In this document: positions 44,566 through 53,577 of the stretch, piece after piece | How the letters are laid out: the number at the start of each line of letters is the position of its first letter | How positions within the stretch are numbered: position 1 is the stretch's first letter | Assembly (NCBI GenBank): GCA_018262235.1 | Contig: JAGTRY010000014.1 | Coordinates: 1-54,538 of the forward strand | From: Pseudomonadota bacterium | Lineage (GTDB): Bacteria; Pseudomonadota; Gammaproteobacteria; Burkholderiales; Rhodocyclaceae | Direction: 5' to 3' | Length of the DNA stretch: 54,538 nt | Notes under the pieces: model-generated | What the model was told of the DNA's origin: nothing | Seen by the model: the letters and a program-made list of their open reading frames with translations, nothing else | Database searches by the model: none | Position numbers and translations under genes: made by a program

Positions 44566-45210
44566 ATGTCCGAACCCCAACAACTCTCTCTCATCGAAGC
44601 CCGCGTTCTGGCTGTCCTGATCGAGAAGCAGGCGACCGTTCCCGATACCTATCCTCTCTCGCTCAATGCCTTGGTTACGGGTTGCAACCAGAAGACGGCC
44701 CGTGATCCGGTCATGGAGATCAGCGAGGCCGAGGCACTGGCGGCCATCGACAATCTGCGCGGACATAGCCTGATCATCGAGTCATCAGGCAGTCGGGTCA
44801 CGAAATATGCTCACAACATGGGGCGGGTGTATCAACTGCCGACGCCTTCGGTAGCAATCCTGACGACCCTGATCCTGCGCGGTCCCCAGACGCTGGCAGA
44901 GTTGCGGGCGAATGCGGAACGCTTGTACCGGTTTGCCGATGCATCGTCACTGGAAGCTTTTCTCGAAGAGCTGTCCACGCGTGCCGCGGCGCCACTGGCA
45001 ATCCTGCTACCGCGTGCCCCCGGTGCGCGCGAGAGTCGCTGGGCGCATCTGCTGTGTGGTACGCCGGAGCTTCCGCCCGCCTCTGCGGGGCCCGAACGCG
45101 TCAGCAGCAGTGGTTTGGGCGCCGAGCTTGCCGGCTTGCGTGAAGAAGTCGCGCAATTGCGGGCCGAGGTTGCTGAATTGAAAGCAGAACTGAAAGCGCT
45201 GCTGAGCTGA
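44566..45210 (+). CDS. yceH: YceH family protein (DUF480)
   Basis: The ATG at 44566 (MSEPQQLSLIEARVLAVLIE) has AAAGGA upstream; an 18-codon longer frame is spurious. The 214-residue protein consists of two winged-helix units (about 10-85 and 90-165), with the family block EARVLAVLIEKQATVPDTYP, NALVTGCNQKTARDPVM and LLRGPQTL-type second unit (ILRGPQTLAELRANAERLY), plus a C-terminal coiled coil (ELAGLREEVAQLRAEVAELK). The molecular function of YceH is unknown. It is cotranscribed with the gene starting 1 base after its stop. Confidence 0.93.
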   Translation: MSEPQQLSLIEARVLAVLIEKQATVPDTYPLSLNALVTGCNQKTARDPVMEISEAEALAAIDNLRGHSLIIESSGSRVTKYAHNMGRVYQLPTPSVAILTTLILRGPQTLAELRANAERLYRFADASSLEAFLEELSTRAAAPLAILLPRAPGARESRWAHLLCGTPELPPASAGPERVSSSGLGAELAGLREEVAQLRAEVAELKAELKALLS

Positions 45211-45211
45211 G

Positions 45212-45943
45212 ATGGCACGCCTGCGTGCCCATCTGTGCGATGCGAGCGGCGGGCTGGTTTATCACTGGCGCGCCCTGCGTTATCGGCATGCCTTGTGGCA
45301 ACCATTCATTGCGCAGGTCGCCCGCTGGTTGAGTGCCTGGCAAACTCCGGCGCGTGAGCTGGTGGTGGTCGGGCCCAGTGCCGGCTATACGCTGGATGCG
45401 TCGTTTCTGGCGCGTTTTGCGCGGGTCACGGTCCTGGAGCCCGACCCGCTTGCGCGTCGGCTTCTGCATTGGCGTTTCCCGGAAATCGCGTTTGCATATG
45501 GTGACATGGATTGCTTTGCCAGTCTGGATGGCCCGTATGCCCTGGCTGGAACATATCCGCAGGCCGCCATCCTGTTTGCCAACGTGCTCGGGCAGAAACT
45601 GCTGGATCTACCGCCAGGCTGGGTGTCTGTCTTGCAAACCGCATTGGCCGGGCATGCCTGGGCGACGTATCACGATGTGCTGGCGACGGCACAGGCGCCG
45701 AGAGCGAGGCAAGCCCGACAATTCGATCCGGGGACTGCACTGGAGGATGTTCTGGCCGGCTTCTGGTCGGGGGGTGAGCTTGCCGTATACGATCACGGAA
45801 GTTTCAATGTGCTGCCTGTGCAGGACTACATGCCGTGGTCAATCACTCCGCGCCAGCATCATCTGGTCGGCTGGAAGTCCTGTATGCCAGATGGATCGTC
45901 AAGCATCATGCCGGGGAACTCGGGCATCGGGGGCAAATCGTAG
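45212..45943 (+). CDS. Methyltransferase-like protein of unknown function
   Basis: A 243-residue soluble protein beginning immediately after yceH (one base between stop and ATG), so part of the same operon. A Rossmann-type N-terminal region is visible: RELVVVGPSAGYTLDASFLA (beta1 and glycine-poor loop, about 49-68) and VTVLEPDPLARRLLHWRFPE (beta2 ending in the acidic residue that would hold the SAM ribose). Later strands include AILFANVLGQKLLD and AWATYHDVLA. This suggests a class I SAM-dependent methyltransferase fold, but the catalytic and substrate residues are not identifiable. Its last 85 bases overlap the convergent gene 45859-46158. Confidence 0.7.
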   Translation: MARLRAHLCDASGGLVYHWRALRYRHALWQPFIAQVARWLSAWQTPARELVVVGPSAGYTLDASFLARFARVTVLEPDPLARRLLHWRFPEIAFAYGDMDCFASLDGPYALAGTYPQAAILFANVLGQKLLDLPPGWVSVLQTALAGHAWATYHDVLATAQAPRARQARQFDPGTALEDVLAGFWSGGELAVYDHGSFNVLPVQDYMPWSITPRQHHLVGWKSCMPDGSSSIMPGNSGIGGKS

Positions 45944-46158
45944 TCCGACTCGACCAGATCCAGCTGCTTGAGTTGGCGCATGATCTCGGTCGGGTCGGCA
46001 TCCCCGATTTTCTGCAGCATCTGCCGCAGGACGCCGAAAGAAGTCTTTCCGTCCACCATGATGAGGGCGCGACGCAGACGGGGGGTCAGCCCGAGTGTGC
46101 GTTCGGTGACCTCGGCTCTGCCTTTGGATGTTTTGCTGTAAATGGCGATGTCAAACAT
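45859..46158 (-). CDS. Hypothetical 99-residue protein with an LRR-x5-DG domain (paralogue of the 16486 protein)
   Basis: The ATG at 46158 (MFDIAIYSKTSKGRAEVTER) gives a compact protein; a longer upstream frame is not supported. Residues 24-41 (LTPRLRRALIMVDGKTSF) align with residues 28-45 of the 168-residue protein at 16486 and are followed by GVLRQMLQKIGDADPTEIMR and QLDLVES. The end (YDLPPMPEFPGMMLDDPSG) is Pro/Asp-rich. Function unknown. The 3' end overlaps the convergent methyltransferase-like gene by 85 bases. The 237 bases upstream, towards ccmI, hold nothing recognised. Confidence 0.72.
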   Translation of the reverse strand: MFDIAIYSKTSKGRAEVTERTLGLTPRLRRALIMVDGKTSFGVLRQMLQKIGDADPTEIMRQLKQLDLVESDYDLPPMPEFPGMMLDDPSGIQDFQPTR

Positions 46159-46395
46159 GGTCTGTGGGTTTCTGACAACTGTGACTATCCTAGCTGTCAG
46201 CGGCCGATGGCAATACTGCCTGAAGGGGCTAAATCCGTGCTCGACGACCGATGGTTGTTCGTGCCGGACCAACGAAAAAACGGCGCGTGGCCCCGATCCT
46301 TTGTTCGGAAACAAAACCTTATGTCTGTAGTGATGACTTTGGCATTCATGCAAAAAATGTGCTCGGAATGCGCCGGGACAGCAAGTATTACCTGA

Positions 46396-47622
46396 TCATT
46401 TTCCGTCGGGCTGGCCGACTTCTTCATTGATTTCGAGCTGGAAATCCCGTGTGTCAGGACTGACTGGCGACGAGAATCCCTGCAGATCGCCAGGACTTGG
46501 CGTGGGCTTGCCGGACTTCGAGATCCGTGCTCCGATGATGACCTTTTCCGGCAAGGCAGATGCTTGGGTCATCAAGGTGGCCTGGCTGAAATCTATCTCC
46601 AGAGGCAAGTCCGCCGCCTTGAAGCGGAGCGCGGCGATCGGGGGGCCGCCTGCTGCCGGGCGGGCGAAAACAAAGAGCGTCGATGCCGGATCAAGAGGCG
46701 TCTTGAGCGTACGGGCAATCCGGATCCGTCCGCGCAGGGTGAGCGTTGCCGATGGTGCCGCGCTCGACGCAGACTGGGCCTTGGCAGGCATGCCTGCGCG
46801 CGTGCGTGCTTCCGCGATCATGGCTTGCGCGGACTGGCCCATGTCACTTTTCGGATCGACGCGGGCAGCCATTTTCTCCCACAGGCTGACGGCTTTCCTG
46901 TAATCGGCCTGATCGAAAGCGACTGTGCCGGCCAGGGCAAGCGCCTTGACGTTCTCCGGGTCGATTTTCAATGCTTGCTCGACTAACCCTGCCGGTTCAC
47001 CAGCGAGTTTACCGCCCGCCGCACTGGCCTTGGCGTCAGCCCAGTCGGCGAGTACCTGTGCGTTCCCGGTTTGTCTGGCGGCCAGCTTGGCATAGGTGGC
47101 ATCCGCTTCCTTGAAGCGCTCCAGCATCATGTAGGAACGCCCGAGCATGTGCAGGCCTTCCAGGTCATCAGGATTGGCGGCGACCTTGGCCGCGAGGTTC
47201 TCGACCATCGCGTTGATCTGGGCGCTCGAGATCTGGGCCGGGGCATTGCGCCGGGCCGGGTCCAGTCCGGCAGGATTGCCCAGCCCGGCGTAGAGCAAGA
47301 CCGTCAGCAAGGGCACACATAGCCCGATGGCAATGGCCCAGCCACGCCGTGCTGCCGTGCTGTGAAGGGGCGCGACAGGCGCGGATTCGGCCAGGACGCG
47401 GCGAGTCAGTTCGTCCATGCTTTCGGCATGCGTGCTGGCGTCGATAAGACCGGCAGCCAGCTGTGCGTCCAGATCGATGCGCTGCTCGCGCAGGATGCGC
47501 AGTGCCGGGCTCTCTTCTGCCTCTGCAAGCGCCACGACAGGCGTGGTCCGCCACAAGGGGCGCAGCACTAGCGTGACGACGAACAGCAACAGGATGAGGA
47601 TAGCGATCAGGAAAGCGCTCAT
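46396..47622 (-). CDS. ccmI: Cytochrome c biogenesis protein CcmI (CycH)
   Basis: Inner-membrane protein (408 residues) that binds apocytochrome c and presents it to the CcmFH haem lyase. Two N-terminal transmembrane helices (about 3-22 and 93-112) flank a cytoplasmic segment with the conserved RILREQRIDLDAQLAAGLID. A periplasmic TPR region (about 130-260; LHMLGRSYMMLERFKEADAT, YAKLAARQTG) and a C-terminal beta-rich domain (about 280-400) follow. It is the last gene of the ccm operon; its ATG overlaps the ccmH stop by 4 bases. Confidence 0.93.
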   Translation of the reverse strand: MSAFLIAILILLLFVVTLVLRPLWRTTPVVALAEAEESPALRILREQRIDLDAQLAAGLIDASTHAESMDELTRRVLAESAPVAPLHSTAARRGWAIAIGLCVPLLTVLLYAGLGNPAGLDPARRNAPAQISSAQINAMVENLAAKVAANPDDLEGLHMLGRSYMMLERFKEADATYAKLAARQTGNAQVLADWADAKASAAGGKLAGEPAGLVEQALKIDPENVKALALAGTVAFDQADYRKAVSLWEKMAARVDPKSDMGQSAQAMIAEARTRAGMPAKAQSASSAAPSATLTLRGRIRIARTLKTPLDPASTLFVFARPAAGGPPIAALRFKAADLPLEIDFSQATLMTQASALPEKVIIGARISKSGKPTPSPGDLQGFSSPVSPDTRDFQLEINEEVGQPDGK

Positions 47623-48104
47623 GTCTGTTCTTCCTTACCGGCCAGCAAGGCGCGGGCGTGTGCGAGAGCGGCTTCATCTGGCGCTGCCGCGGTGGCGGGG
47701 CGGTTATCGCGGTGGTGCAGGCGCCAGAAGAAAGTGCCCAGTGCCCCAAGCATCAGCAGCAAAGGTCCGAGCCAGAGCAGAAGGGTCTGGGTTTTCATCG
47801 GCGGGTCGTAGAGCACGAAATCACCGTAACGTTCGACCATGTAGTCACGGATTTCTTGATCACTCTTGCCCGCAGCGAGCATCTCGCGGACCTGGCGTTT
47901 CAGGTCGGTGGCTAGATCGGCCTGCGATTCGGCAATGGACTGGTTCTGGCAGACGAGGCAGCGCAGCTCTTCGGTGAGCTTGGCCACGCGCGCTTCCAGC
48001 ACGGGGTCGGGCGTTGCCGCCAGGGCCGTGGCGGCGAACAAGAGGATGAACGTAGCCCCGATAAAGCGCCGCGCCATCCGCGGAATTCCAGATTCTTTAT
48101 GCAT
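47619..48104 (-). CDS. ccmH: Cytochrome c maturation protein CcmH
   Basis: Membrane-anchored periplasmic thiol oxidoreductase (161 residues) that keeps the apocytochrome CXXCH thiols reduced. The redox motif LRCLVCQNQSIAESQA (Cys49 and Cys52) is perfect, followed by VREMLAAGKSDQEIRDYMVE and RYGDFVLYDPP, and a C-terminal transmembrane helix (about 108-127). A signal segment precedes the motif. Two starts are possible: 48104 and the ATG at 48077, which gives the more usual MARRFIGATF signal peptide. It overlaps ccmG by 8 bases if the first is used. Confidence 0.95.
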   Translation of the reverse strand: MHKESGIPRMARRFIGATFILLFAATALAATPDPVLEARVAKLTEELRCLVCQNQSIAESQADLATDLKRQVREMLAAGKSDQEIRDYMVERYGDFVLYDPPMKTQTLLLWLGPLLLMLGALGTFFWRLHHRDNRPATAAAPDEAALAHARALLAGKEEQT

Positions 48105-48627
48105 TTTGCAAAACCTTGATGCGGGGTAGGAGTTCCTTTTCCAGCACTTCCGGGGTAATCGGGCCGATTACCTTGTAACGGATGCGTCCCTTGCCGTCGA
48201 TGAGAAAGCTCTCCGGTACGCCGTACACGCCATAGTCGATGCCGACACGGCCTTCGGCGTCGACGATGGACAGCGTATAGGGGTCACCGCCTTCCTGCAG
48301 CCAGGCCAGGGCATCCGGGCGCTTGTCCTTGTAGTTCAGGCCGATGATGGGGAGGACATTCTGCCTCGCGAATTGCAGCAGTACGGGATGTTCCTCGCGG
48401 CAGGCCACGCACCACGAGGCCCAGACATTGAGCAGCCAGACCTTGCCCTGCATGTCGGCAAGCTTGAGTTGCTGTTCGGACTGGGCGAGTTGTGGCAAGG
48501 CAAAATCCGGGGCGGGCTTGTCGATCAGTGGCGACGGGATCTCGCGCGGATTGAGCGTCAGGCCGATGCCGAGGAAGGCAACGAGGGCGATGAAAATCGC
48601 GAGGGGGATGAGGGCTTTGGCTTTCAT
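48097..48627 (-). CDS. ccmG: Thiol:disulfide interchange protein CcmG (DsbE)
   Basis: Periplasmic membrane-anchored thioredoxin-like protein (176 residues) that passes electrons to CcmH or the apocytochrome. N-terminal anchor LIPLAIFIALVAFLGIGLTL (about 6-25), family block IDKPAPDFALPQL, active site WASWCVACREEHP (Cys73, Cys76), the CcmG-type GLNYKD insertion and the cis-Pro region YGVYGVPESFLID are all present. It starts 3 bases downstream of ccmF. Confidence 0.95.
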   Translation of the reverse strand: MKAKALIPLAIFIALVAFLGIGLTLNPREIPSPLIDKPAPDFALPQLAQSEQQLKLADMQGKVWLLNVWASWCVACREEHPVLLQFARQNVLPIIGLNYKDKRPDALAWLQEGGDPYTLSIVDAEGRVGIDYGVYGVPESFLIDGKGRIRYKVIGPITPEVLEKELLPRIKVLQNA

Positions 48628-48630
48628 GGC

Positions 48631-50568
48631 TCAGGCTGCCTTGGCTTTTGTTTTACGGTAACGCCCATCCATGGCTGCGCACAGGCCACCCAGCACCATC
48701 AGCAGGCAGCCCCCCCAGATCCAGGTGACGAAGGGCTTGTAGTAGAGGCGCAGGACCCAGCTGTCCGGCCCGGTGGCGTCCCCCAGCGAAACATACACGT
48801 CGCGGAAGAGGCCGGAGTCAATCGATGACTCTGTCATCGGCATCCGGCGTGCCGTGTAGATGCGTTTTTCCGGGTTCAGCACGCTGATCGGATGGCCGTT
48901 GCGGGTGAGGCGGACATGGCCGCGATCAGCCGTGTAATTCGGGCCCTGCACGGGGCTCACTTTGTCGAGGGTGAAGGTGTAGCCGGCTAGTTCAGTGCTG
49001 CTGCCGATTTTCATGGTCACGTCGGCATTGGCTTCCAGGGTTTTCACCAGGGTTACGCCGATGATGAAGATGCCGATGCCCAGATGCGCCAGCCACATGC
49101 CCCACCAGCTACCGGGGATCCGGGACAGCCTGGCCCACAGGGCTTCTTCGCCGCGTGTGCGCTCATACAGCAGGCGGGCGCTGCCAAGCAGCACCCAGGC
49201 TACCAGACTCAAGCCCAGCGCGCTGCGCCATGACGGGGCGCCGGTCAGCCAGGTCAGCACGCCGCCGATGAGTACGCTTGCCCCCAGCATGGGCAGGAGC
49301 GTTTTCGCCAAAGGCGGCAAAGCCTGCCCCTTCCAGCGGATGAATGGCGCGGCGACCATCAGCAGGACGACCGGTGTCATCAAGGGCACGAACACGGCTT
49401 CGAAGTAAGGCGGGCCGACCGAGAGCTTGCCCAGATGCAGCGCATCGAGCAGCAGCGGGTAGAGCGTGCCGAGCAGCACGGTAGCCGCGACCACGGCAAG
49501 CAGGACGTTGTTGATCAGGAGTAGGGTTTCACGCGACAGATTGGCGAACTTTCCGCCGCCTGCCAGCTTCGGTGCGCGCCAGGCGTAGAGCAGCAGGGAG
49601 CCGCCGATCACGATGACCAGCAGGGCGAGGATGAACACGCCGCGCTTCGGATCGGTGGCGAAGGCATGCACGCTGGTCAGTACGCCGGAACGCACGAGGA
49701 AGGTGCCGAGCAGGGACAACGAGAAGGCGGCTATCGCCAGCAGCACGGTCCAGCTTTTGAAGGCGCCGCGTTTTTCGGTGACGGCCAGCGAGTGGATCAA
49801 GGCCGTACCGACCAGCCAGGGCATGAAACTGGCATTTTCGACCGGATCCCAGAACCACCAGCCGCCCCAGCCCAGTTCGTAATAAGCCCAGCCCGAGCCG
49901 AGCAGGATGCCGGCGGTGAGAAAGAGCCAGGCAGTGAGCGTCCAGGGGCGCGACAGGCGTGCCCAGGCCACATCGAACTGGCCGCCGATCAGCGCCGCGA
50001 TGGCGAACGCAAAGGCTACCGAGAAACCGACATAACCCATGTAGAGCAGTGGCGGGTGGATGATCATGCCCGGGTCTTGCAACAGCGGGTTCAGGTCATT
50101 GCCTTCCAGCGCTGCCGGTAACAGGCGTTCGAAAGGATTCGATGTAAACAACAGGAAAGCCAGGAATCCGAAACTGACCAGGCCGAGCACGGCCAGCACG
50201 CGTGCCGAAAAGACTGCCGGCAGGCGTTGCGAGAAAGACACCGCCGCTGTCCAGCCCGTGAGCATCAGGCCCCACAGCAGCAGCGAGCCTTCGTGGCTGC
50301 CCCATACGGCGGTCAGGCGATAGACCAAGGGCAAACGCGTGTTGGAATGCTGGGCAATGTAGGCCACCGAGAAATCGTTGCCGACAAAGGCCCATGCCAA
50401 GCAGATGAAGGCAATCACGACCAGCACAAACTGCAGGCGCGCCGCCGGGCGCGCGACGGCCACCAAGGCCGCGTCACCACGCTGGGCGCCGAGCAGGGGC
50501 AGGCTGCCGAGCACGGCAGCGATGACGAAGGCGAGGATCAGCGCGAAGTGGCCGAGTTCGGGAATCAT
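48631..50568 (-). CDS. ccmF: Haem lyase core subunit CcmF
   Basis: Large inner-membrane protein (645 residues) with about 14-15 hydrophobic segments. It attaches haem to apocytochrome c together with CcmH and CcmI. The WWD haem-handling domain reads GWAYYELGWGGWWFWDPVEN around residue 230. Family blocks include WGSHEGSLLLWGLMLTGWTA, the His-containing DPGMIIHPPLLYMGYVGFSV and LFRDVYVSLGD. The start MIPELGHFALIL is standard. Confidence 0.97.
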   Translation of the reverse strand: MIPELGHFALILAFVIAAVLGSLPLLGAQRGDAALVAVARPAARLQFVLVVIAFICLAWAFVGNDFSVAYIAQHSNTRLPLVYRLTAVWGSHEGSLLLWGLMLTGWTAAVSFSQRLPAVFSARVLAVLGLVSFGFLAFLLFTSNPFERLLPAALEGNDLNPLLQDPGMIIHPPLLYMGYVGFSVAFAFAIAALIGGQFDVAWARLSRPWTLTAWLFLTAGILLGSGWAYYELGWGGWWFWDPVENASFMPWLVGTALIHSLAVTEKRGAFKSWTVLLAIAAFSLSLLGTFLVRSGVLTSVHAFATDPKRGVFILALLVIVIGGSLLLYAWRAPKLAGGGKFANLSRETLLLINNVLLAVVAATVLLGTLYPLLLDALHLGKLSVGPPYFEAVFVPLMTPVVLLMVAAPFIRWKGQALPPLAKTLLPMLGASVLIGGVLTWLTGAPSWRSALGLSLVAWVLLGSARLLYERTRGEEALWARLSRIPGSWWGMWLAHLGIGIFIIGVTLVKTLEANADVTMKIGSSTELAGYTFTLDKVSPVQGPNYTADRGHVRLTRNGHPISVLNPEKRIYTARRMPMTESSIDSGLFRDVYVSLGDATGPDSWVLRLYYKPFVTWIWGGCLLMVLGGLCAAMDGRYRKTKAKAA

Positions 50569-50577
50569 GGGCTGCCT

Positions 50578-51021
50578 TTATTTGAGGGTTTGCGCGGTCT
50601 TGTGAGCGCGGTCGATGGCGTCCTTGGCTTCGGGCGGCATGTAGTTTTCATCGTGCTTGGCCAGCACTTCGCTGGCGATGAGTACGCCATTGGCATCGAG
50701 CTTGCCTTGGGCCACGGCGCCTTTCGCCTCCTTGAACAGGTCCGGCAACGCGCCTTTGTAAACGACGGGCAGAGTCTTGGCCGTATCGGTGATCGTGAAA
50801 TGCACGGTCTGGCCATCCGCTTCGCGCGTCAGCGAACCCGCCAGTACCATGCCGCCAACGCGGAAGGTCCGGCCCTGCGGCACCTTGCCCTCGGCTACTT
50901 CGCTGGGGGTATGGAAGAACACAAGGTTGTCGCTGAAAGCGTTCAGTACCAGCGCAGTGGCGCCGCCGAGCAAGGCCAGGGCAATACCGATGAGCAGAAA
51001 GCGTTTGTGGCGGGATTTCAC
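50578..51021 (-). CDS. ccmE: Haem chaperone CcmE
   Basis: Membrane-anchored periplasmic haem chaperone (147 residues) that carries haem covalently from CcmABCD to CcmF. A GTG start at 51021 follows the ccmD stop by one base; no ATG suits. N-terminal anchor (about 8-29), OB-fold core ([40 protein letters not shown]) and the haem-binding His123 in [11 protein letters not shown] are all intact. Confidence 0.95.
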   Translation of the reverse strand: MKSRHKRFLLIGIALALLGGATALVLNAFSDNLVFFHTPSEVAEGKVPQGRTFRVGGMVLAGSLTREADGQTVHFTITDTAKTLPVVYKGALPDLFKEAKGAVAQGKLDANGVLIASEVLAKHDENYMPPEAKDAIDRAHKTAQTLK

Positions 51022-51022
51022 G

Positions 51023-51199
51023 TCAGTCCTTTTCCAGTTGCTGCAGTTGATGGAGGCGTTGCAGGCTTTGTCTCCGACGCTGGGCGAGCAGCCGGAGTTC
51101 CGCAAGGATCAGGATAAAAGCCAGGCCATAGGAGCCCCAGACGTAGAAGCCGCGGCCGCCCATCGCGATGAATTCACTGAAAGATTGCCACTGCATCAT
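51023..51199 (-). CDS. ccmD: Haem exporter accessory protein CcmD
   Basis: Small single-span membrane protein (58 residues) that helps release holo-CcmE from CcmC. The sequence shows the family layout: short N-terminus [20 protein letters not shown], a transmembrane helix (about 17-37) and a highly charged Arg/Gln-rich cytoplasmic coiled tail. The ATG (51199) overlaps the ccmC stop by 4 bases; an ATG one codon later is equally possible. Confidence 0.9.
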   Translation of the reverse strand: MMQWQSFSEFIAMGGRGFYVWGSYGLAFILILAELRLLAQRRRQSLQRLHQLQQLEKD

Positions 51200-51954
51200 C
51201 GACTCCCCGTTACTGATAGTTCGCGCCCGAGCCGTGCAATCTCCGCTGCGGCCCAGTCGGTATGCCGTTCGCGTTCCAGGATGATGCGGCGCGCGCGCGC
51301 GAGGGTTACCGCGATACTGTAGAACCAGGCCGCAAACGCCATCACCAGCATGGCGATGAGCATGCTGCTGGCCAGGCTGGATCGGGTCATGCTGACCGAG
51401 GCGCCCTGATGCAGCGTGCTCCACCATTTCACCGAGAAGTGAATGATGGGTACGTTGACTGCGCCAACCAGCGCGAGAATGGCGCCCGCCTTGTCGGCAC
51501 GGCGCGGATCTTCAATCGAGCGGGTCAGGGCGATGAAACCGAAATACAGGAAGAGCAGCAGCAGTTGGGAGGTCAGGCGCGCATCCCACACCCAGTAGGC
51601 GCCCCAGGTCGGGCGGCCCCACAGCGCACCGCTCCACAGTGCGATGAAACAGAACAGCGCCCCGGTGGGTGCGAGCGCCTGGGTCATGTAGAACGACAGG
51701 CGCGTGCCCAGCCCCAGGCCGATGGCTGACCAGAAGGCCATCACGAGGTAGATGAACATGCTCATCCAGGCGGCGGCGACATGCAGGTAGATGATGCGAT
51801 AGACCTCACCCTGCACGGCATCCGTGGGGGCGACGAAGAAGCCGAGGTAAAGGCCGAACGCGCAAAACAGGGCGGCCAGGCTTCCGAAGACCGGGATCAG
51901 TTTGCCGGCAAGCGGGTAGAAGGTTTGAGGCGATGAAAACCTGAAGATATTCAT
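51196..51954 (-). CDS. ccmC: Haem exporter protein CcmC
   Basis: Inner-membrane WWD-domain protein (252 residues, six transmembrane helices) that loads haem onto CcmE. The haem-handling motif reads WGRPTWGAYWVWDARLTSQL near residues 114-133. Flanking histidine segments YLHVAAAWMSMF and VPIIHFSVKWWSTLHQ supply the axial ligands. The start MNIFRFSSPQTFYPLAG is typical. It lies 104 bases after ccmB, the largest gap in the operon. Confidence 0.96.
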   Translation of the reverse strand: MNIFRFSSPQTFYPLAGKLIPVFGSLAALFCAFGLYLGFFVAPTDAVQGEVYRIIYLHVAAAWMSMFIYLVMAFWSAIGLGLGTRLSFYMTQALAPTGALFCFIALWSGALWGRPTWGAYWVWDARLTSQLLLLFLYFGFIALTRSIEDPRRADKAGAILALVGAVNVPIIHFSVKWWSTLHQGASVSMTRSSLASSMLIAMLVMAFAAWFYSIAVTLARARRIILERERHTDWAAAEIARLGRELSVTGSR

Positions 51955-52058
51955 GGTCTTTGCTGGGGTTTCTCGGGCAGTCCTGCATGATACGAAGAAA
52001 TCACGGTTTGGGCGGCGTCTGGGGCTGTCTCAAGCGCATCCGGGATGTCTCGGGGCGC

Positions 52059-52724
52059 TCATTCGCAGGCCAGCCGCAAGGCCGCCGCGCAGGCAAACGG
52101 GGCCAGTGCTAGTGCCGCCAGGCTGCCTCCGCCGAGCAGGGACAGATGGGCTGTGACAGGCATGCCACCGGCCCAGGCGTCGACCGCGCCGGCACCGAAC
52201 ACGAGTACCGGCACACACAGGGGCAGCACCAGCAGGGCCAGCAGGCTGCCTGCGCCGCGCAGCCCGAGCGTGAGGGCCGCGCCGATGGCGCCGAGCAGTG
52301 ACAGGACCGGAGTTCCCAGCGCAAGGCTGAGGGTCAGGATCCCGCTGGCGCCGGGTTCAAGCTGATACATCAACCCCAGCACCGGAGCTATCAATACCAG
52401 CGGGAGTCCGGTGGTGAGCCAGTGCGCGAGGATCTTTGCGCTCACCCATATGACAGGTGGTTCCGGCGAGAGGAGCAGCTGTTCGAGCACGCCGTTGTCG
52501 AAATCCTGGGCGAACAGGCGCGGCAGGGCGAGCAGGCTGGCGAGGAGTGCTGCGACCCACACCACGCCAGGGCCGATGGCGCGCAGCTGCTCGGGTTCGG
52601 CACCGACACCGAAGGGGAACAGGCTGGCGACAATCACAAAGAAGGACAGGGCAACCAGCAGATCGGAGCGGGCGCGCCAGGCCAGCAGCAAGTCGCGATG
52701 CAGGACGGCGAAGAAAGTCTTCAT
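52059..52724 (-). CDS. ccmB: Haem exporter protein CcmB
   Basis: Membrane subunit (221 residues, six hydrophobic segments) of the CcmAB ABC ATPase complex that drives release of holo-CcmE. N-terminal FFAVLHRDLLLAWRARSDLL and the conserved LFAQDFDNGVLEQLLLSPEP match the family. It overlaps ccmA by 4 bases. Confidence 0.94.
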   Translation of the reverse strand: MKTFFAVLHRDLLLAWRARSDLLVALSFFVIVASLFPFGVGAEPEQLRAIGPGVVWVAALLASLLALPRLFAQDFDNGVLEQLLLSPEPPVIWVSAKILAHWLTTGLPLVLIAPVLGLMYQLEPGASGILTLSLALGTPVLSLLGAIGAALTLGLRGAGSLLALLVLPLCVPVLVFGAGAVDAWAGGMPVTAHLSLLGGGSLAALALAPFACAAALRLACE

Positions 52725-53356
52725 GCGGCGAAACTCTCCACGTCGAGCGTGCGCTGTGGCGTGCGGAAGCTTACGTCCTGATGCGAACTGAAGATCACGG
52801 CGCCACCGGCAGTACAGTGGGCGTCGAGGGTTGCGGCCAGTTCGCTGATGGCGTGGGTGTCCAGCGCAGTGAAGGGCTCGTCGAGAATCCAGAGCTTGCG
52901 TCGAGAGGCAAGAAACAGCCGCGCCAGGCCCACGCGACGGCGTTGCCCCTGTGACAGAACGCTACAAGGCAGGTCGATCTGGCCTTGCAGGCCGATGCGG
53001 TCCAGTGCGGCCAGGCATGCGGTCTTGCTGGCGGCGTCTCCCGCGCTGGCACAGGCAAAACGCAGGTTTTCCAGCGGCGTCAGCAATTCATTGAGCGCCG
53101 GGGCGTGTCCCAGATAAAGCAGGCTGGCGTGGAAAGACTCGCGTTGTTGCAGGATGGGGCTGCTCAAGAAGCGGACCGATCCGGCTGCAGGGTAAGACAG
53201 CCCTGCCAGTAACCGCAGCAGGCTGGTCTTGCCGGTGCCATTGGCACCGGTGACCCGTAGCAGCTCGCCCGCACTCAGGGTCAAACCCAAGCGGCGGAAC
53301 AGGAGGCGTTCGCCACGCTGGCAGGAAAGTTGATCGACATCAAGCATGACCGGCAT
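52721..53356 (-). CDS. ccmA: Haem exporter ATP-binding protein CcmA
   Basis: Cytoplasmic ATPase subunit (211 residues) of the CcmAB complex. Walker A GANGTGKTSLLRLLAGL (about 36-52), signature LSQGQRRRVGLARLF, Walker B LWILDEPFTALD and the switch His in VIFSSHQ are intact. The first ATG (53356) or the one three codons on (53347) may be used. This is the first gene of the operon ccmA-B-C-D-E-F-G-H-I, which runs without a break to 46396. Confidence 0.95.
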   Translation of the reverse strand: MPVMLDVDQLSCQRGERLLFRRLGLTLSAGELLRVTGANGTGKTSLLRLLAGLSYPAAGSVRFLSSPILQQRESFHASLLYLGHAPALNELLTPLENLRFACASAGDAASKTACLAALDRIGLQGQIDLPCSVLSQGQRRRVGLARLFLASRRKLWILDEPFTALDTHAISELAATLDAHCTAGGAVIFSSHQDVSFRTPQRTLDVESFAA

Positions 53357-53577
53357 TCAACCACAAGCCGACAGAGCGAGCCAGCCCACTGATAAAGGGG
53401 CTACCTCCTTTTTGGCAACAGGGCTCAAGATTGAAGGATGCGGGCCGTAAGTTAAACCTGTAACCCTGTTTCCGGCGGGCATCACGTGACGGCATTCAGG
53501 GCTTGGGATTGGGGTGGCGCCGTGAGGTGCCAAGGGCGGAACGCGAAGGGTTTGTCGGAGAATACAAATGTCCATCA

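Noticed and set aside
53440-53577. Flagellar sigma-28-type promoter in front of the last chemoreceptor gene
   Set aside because: TAAGTTAAA near 53451 is suggestive but no GCCGATAA-like -10 follows at the right distance.
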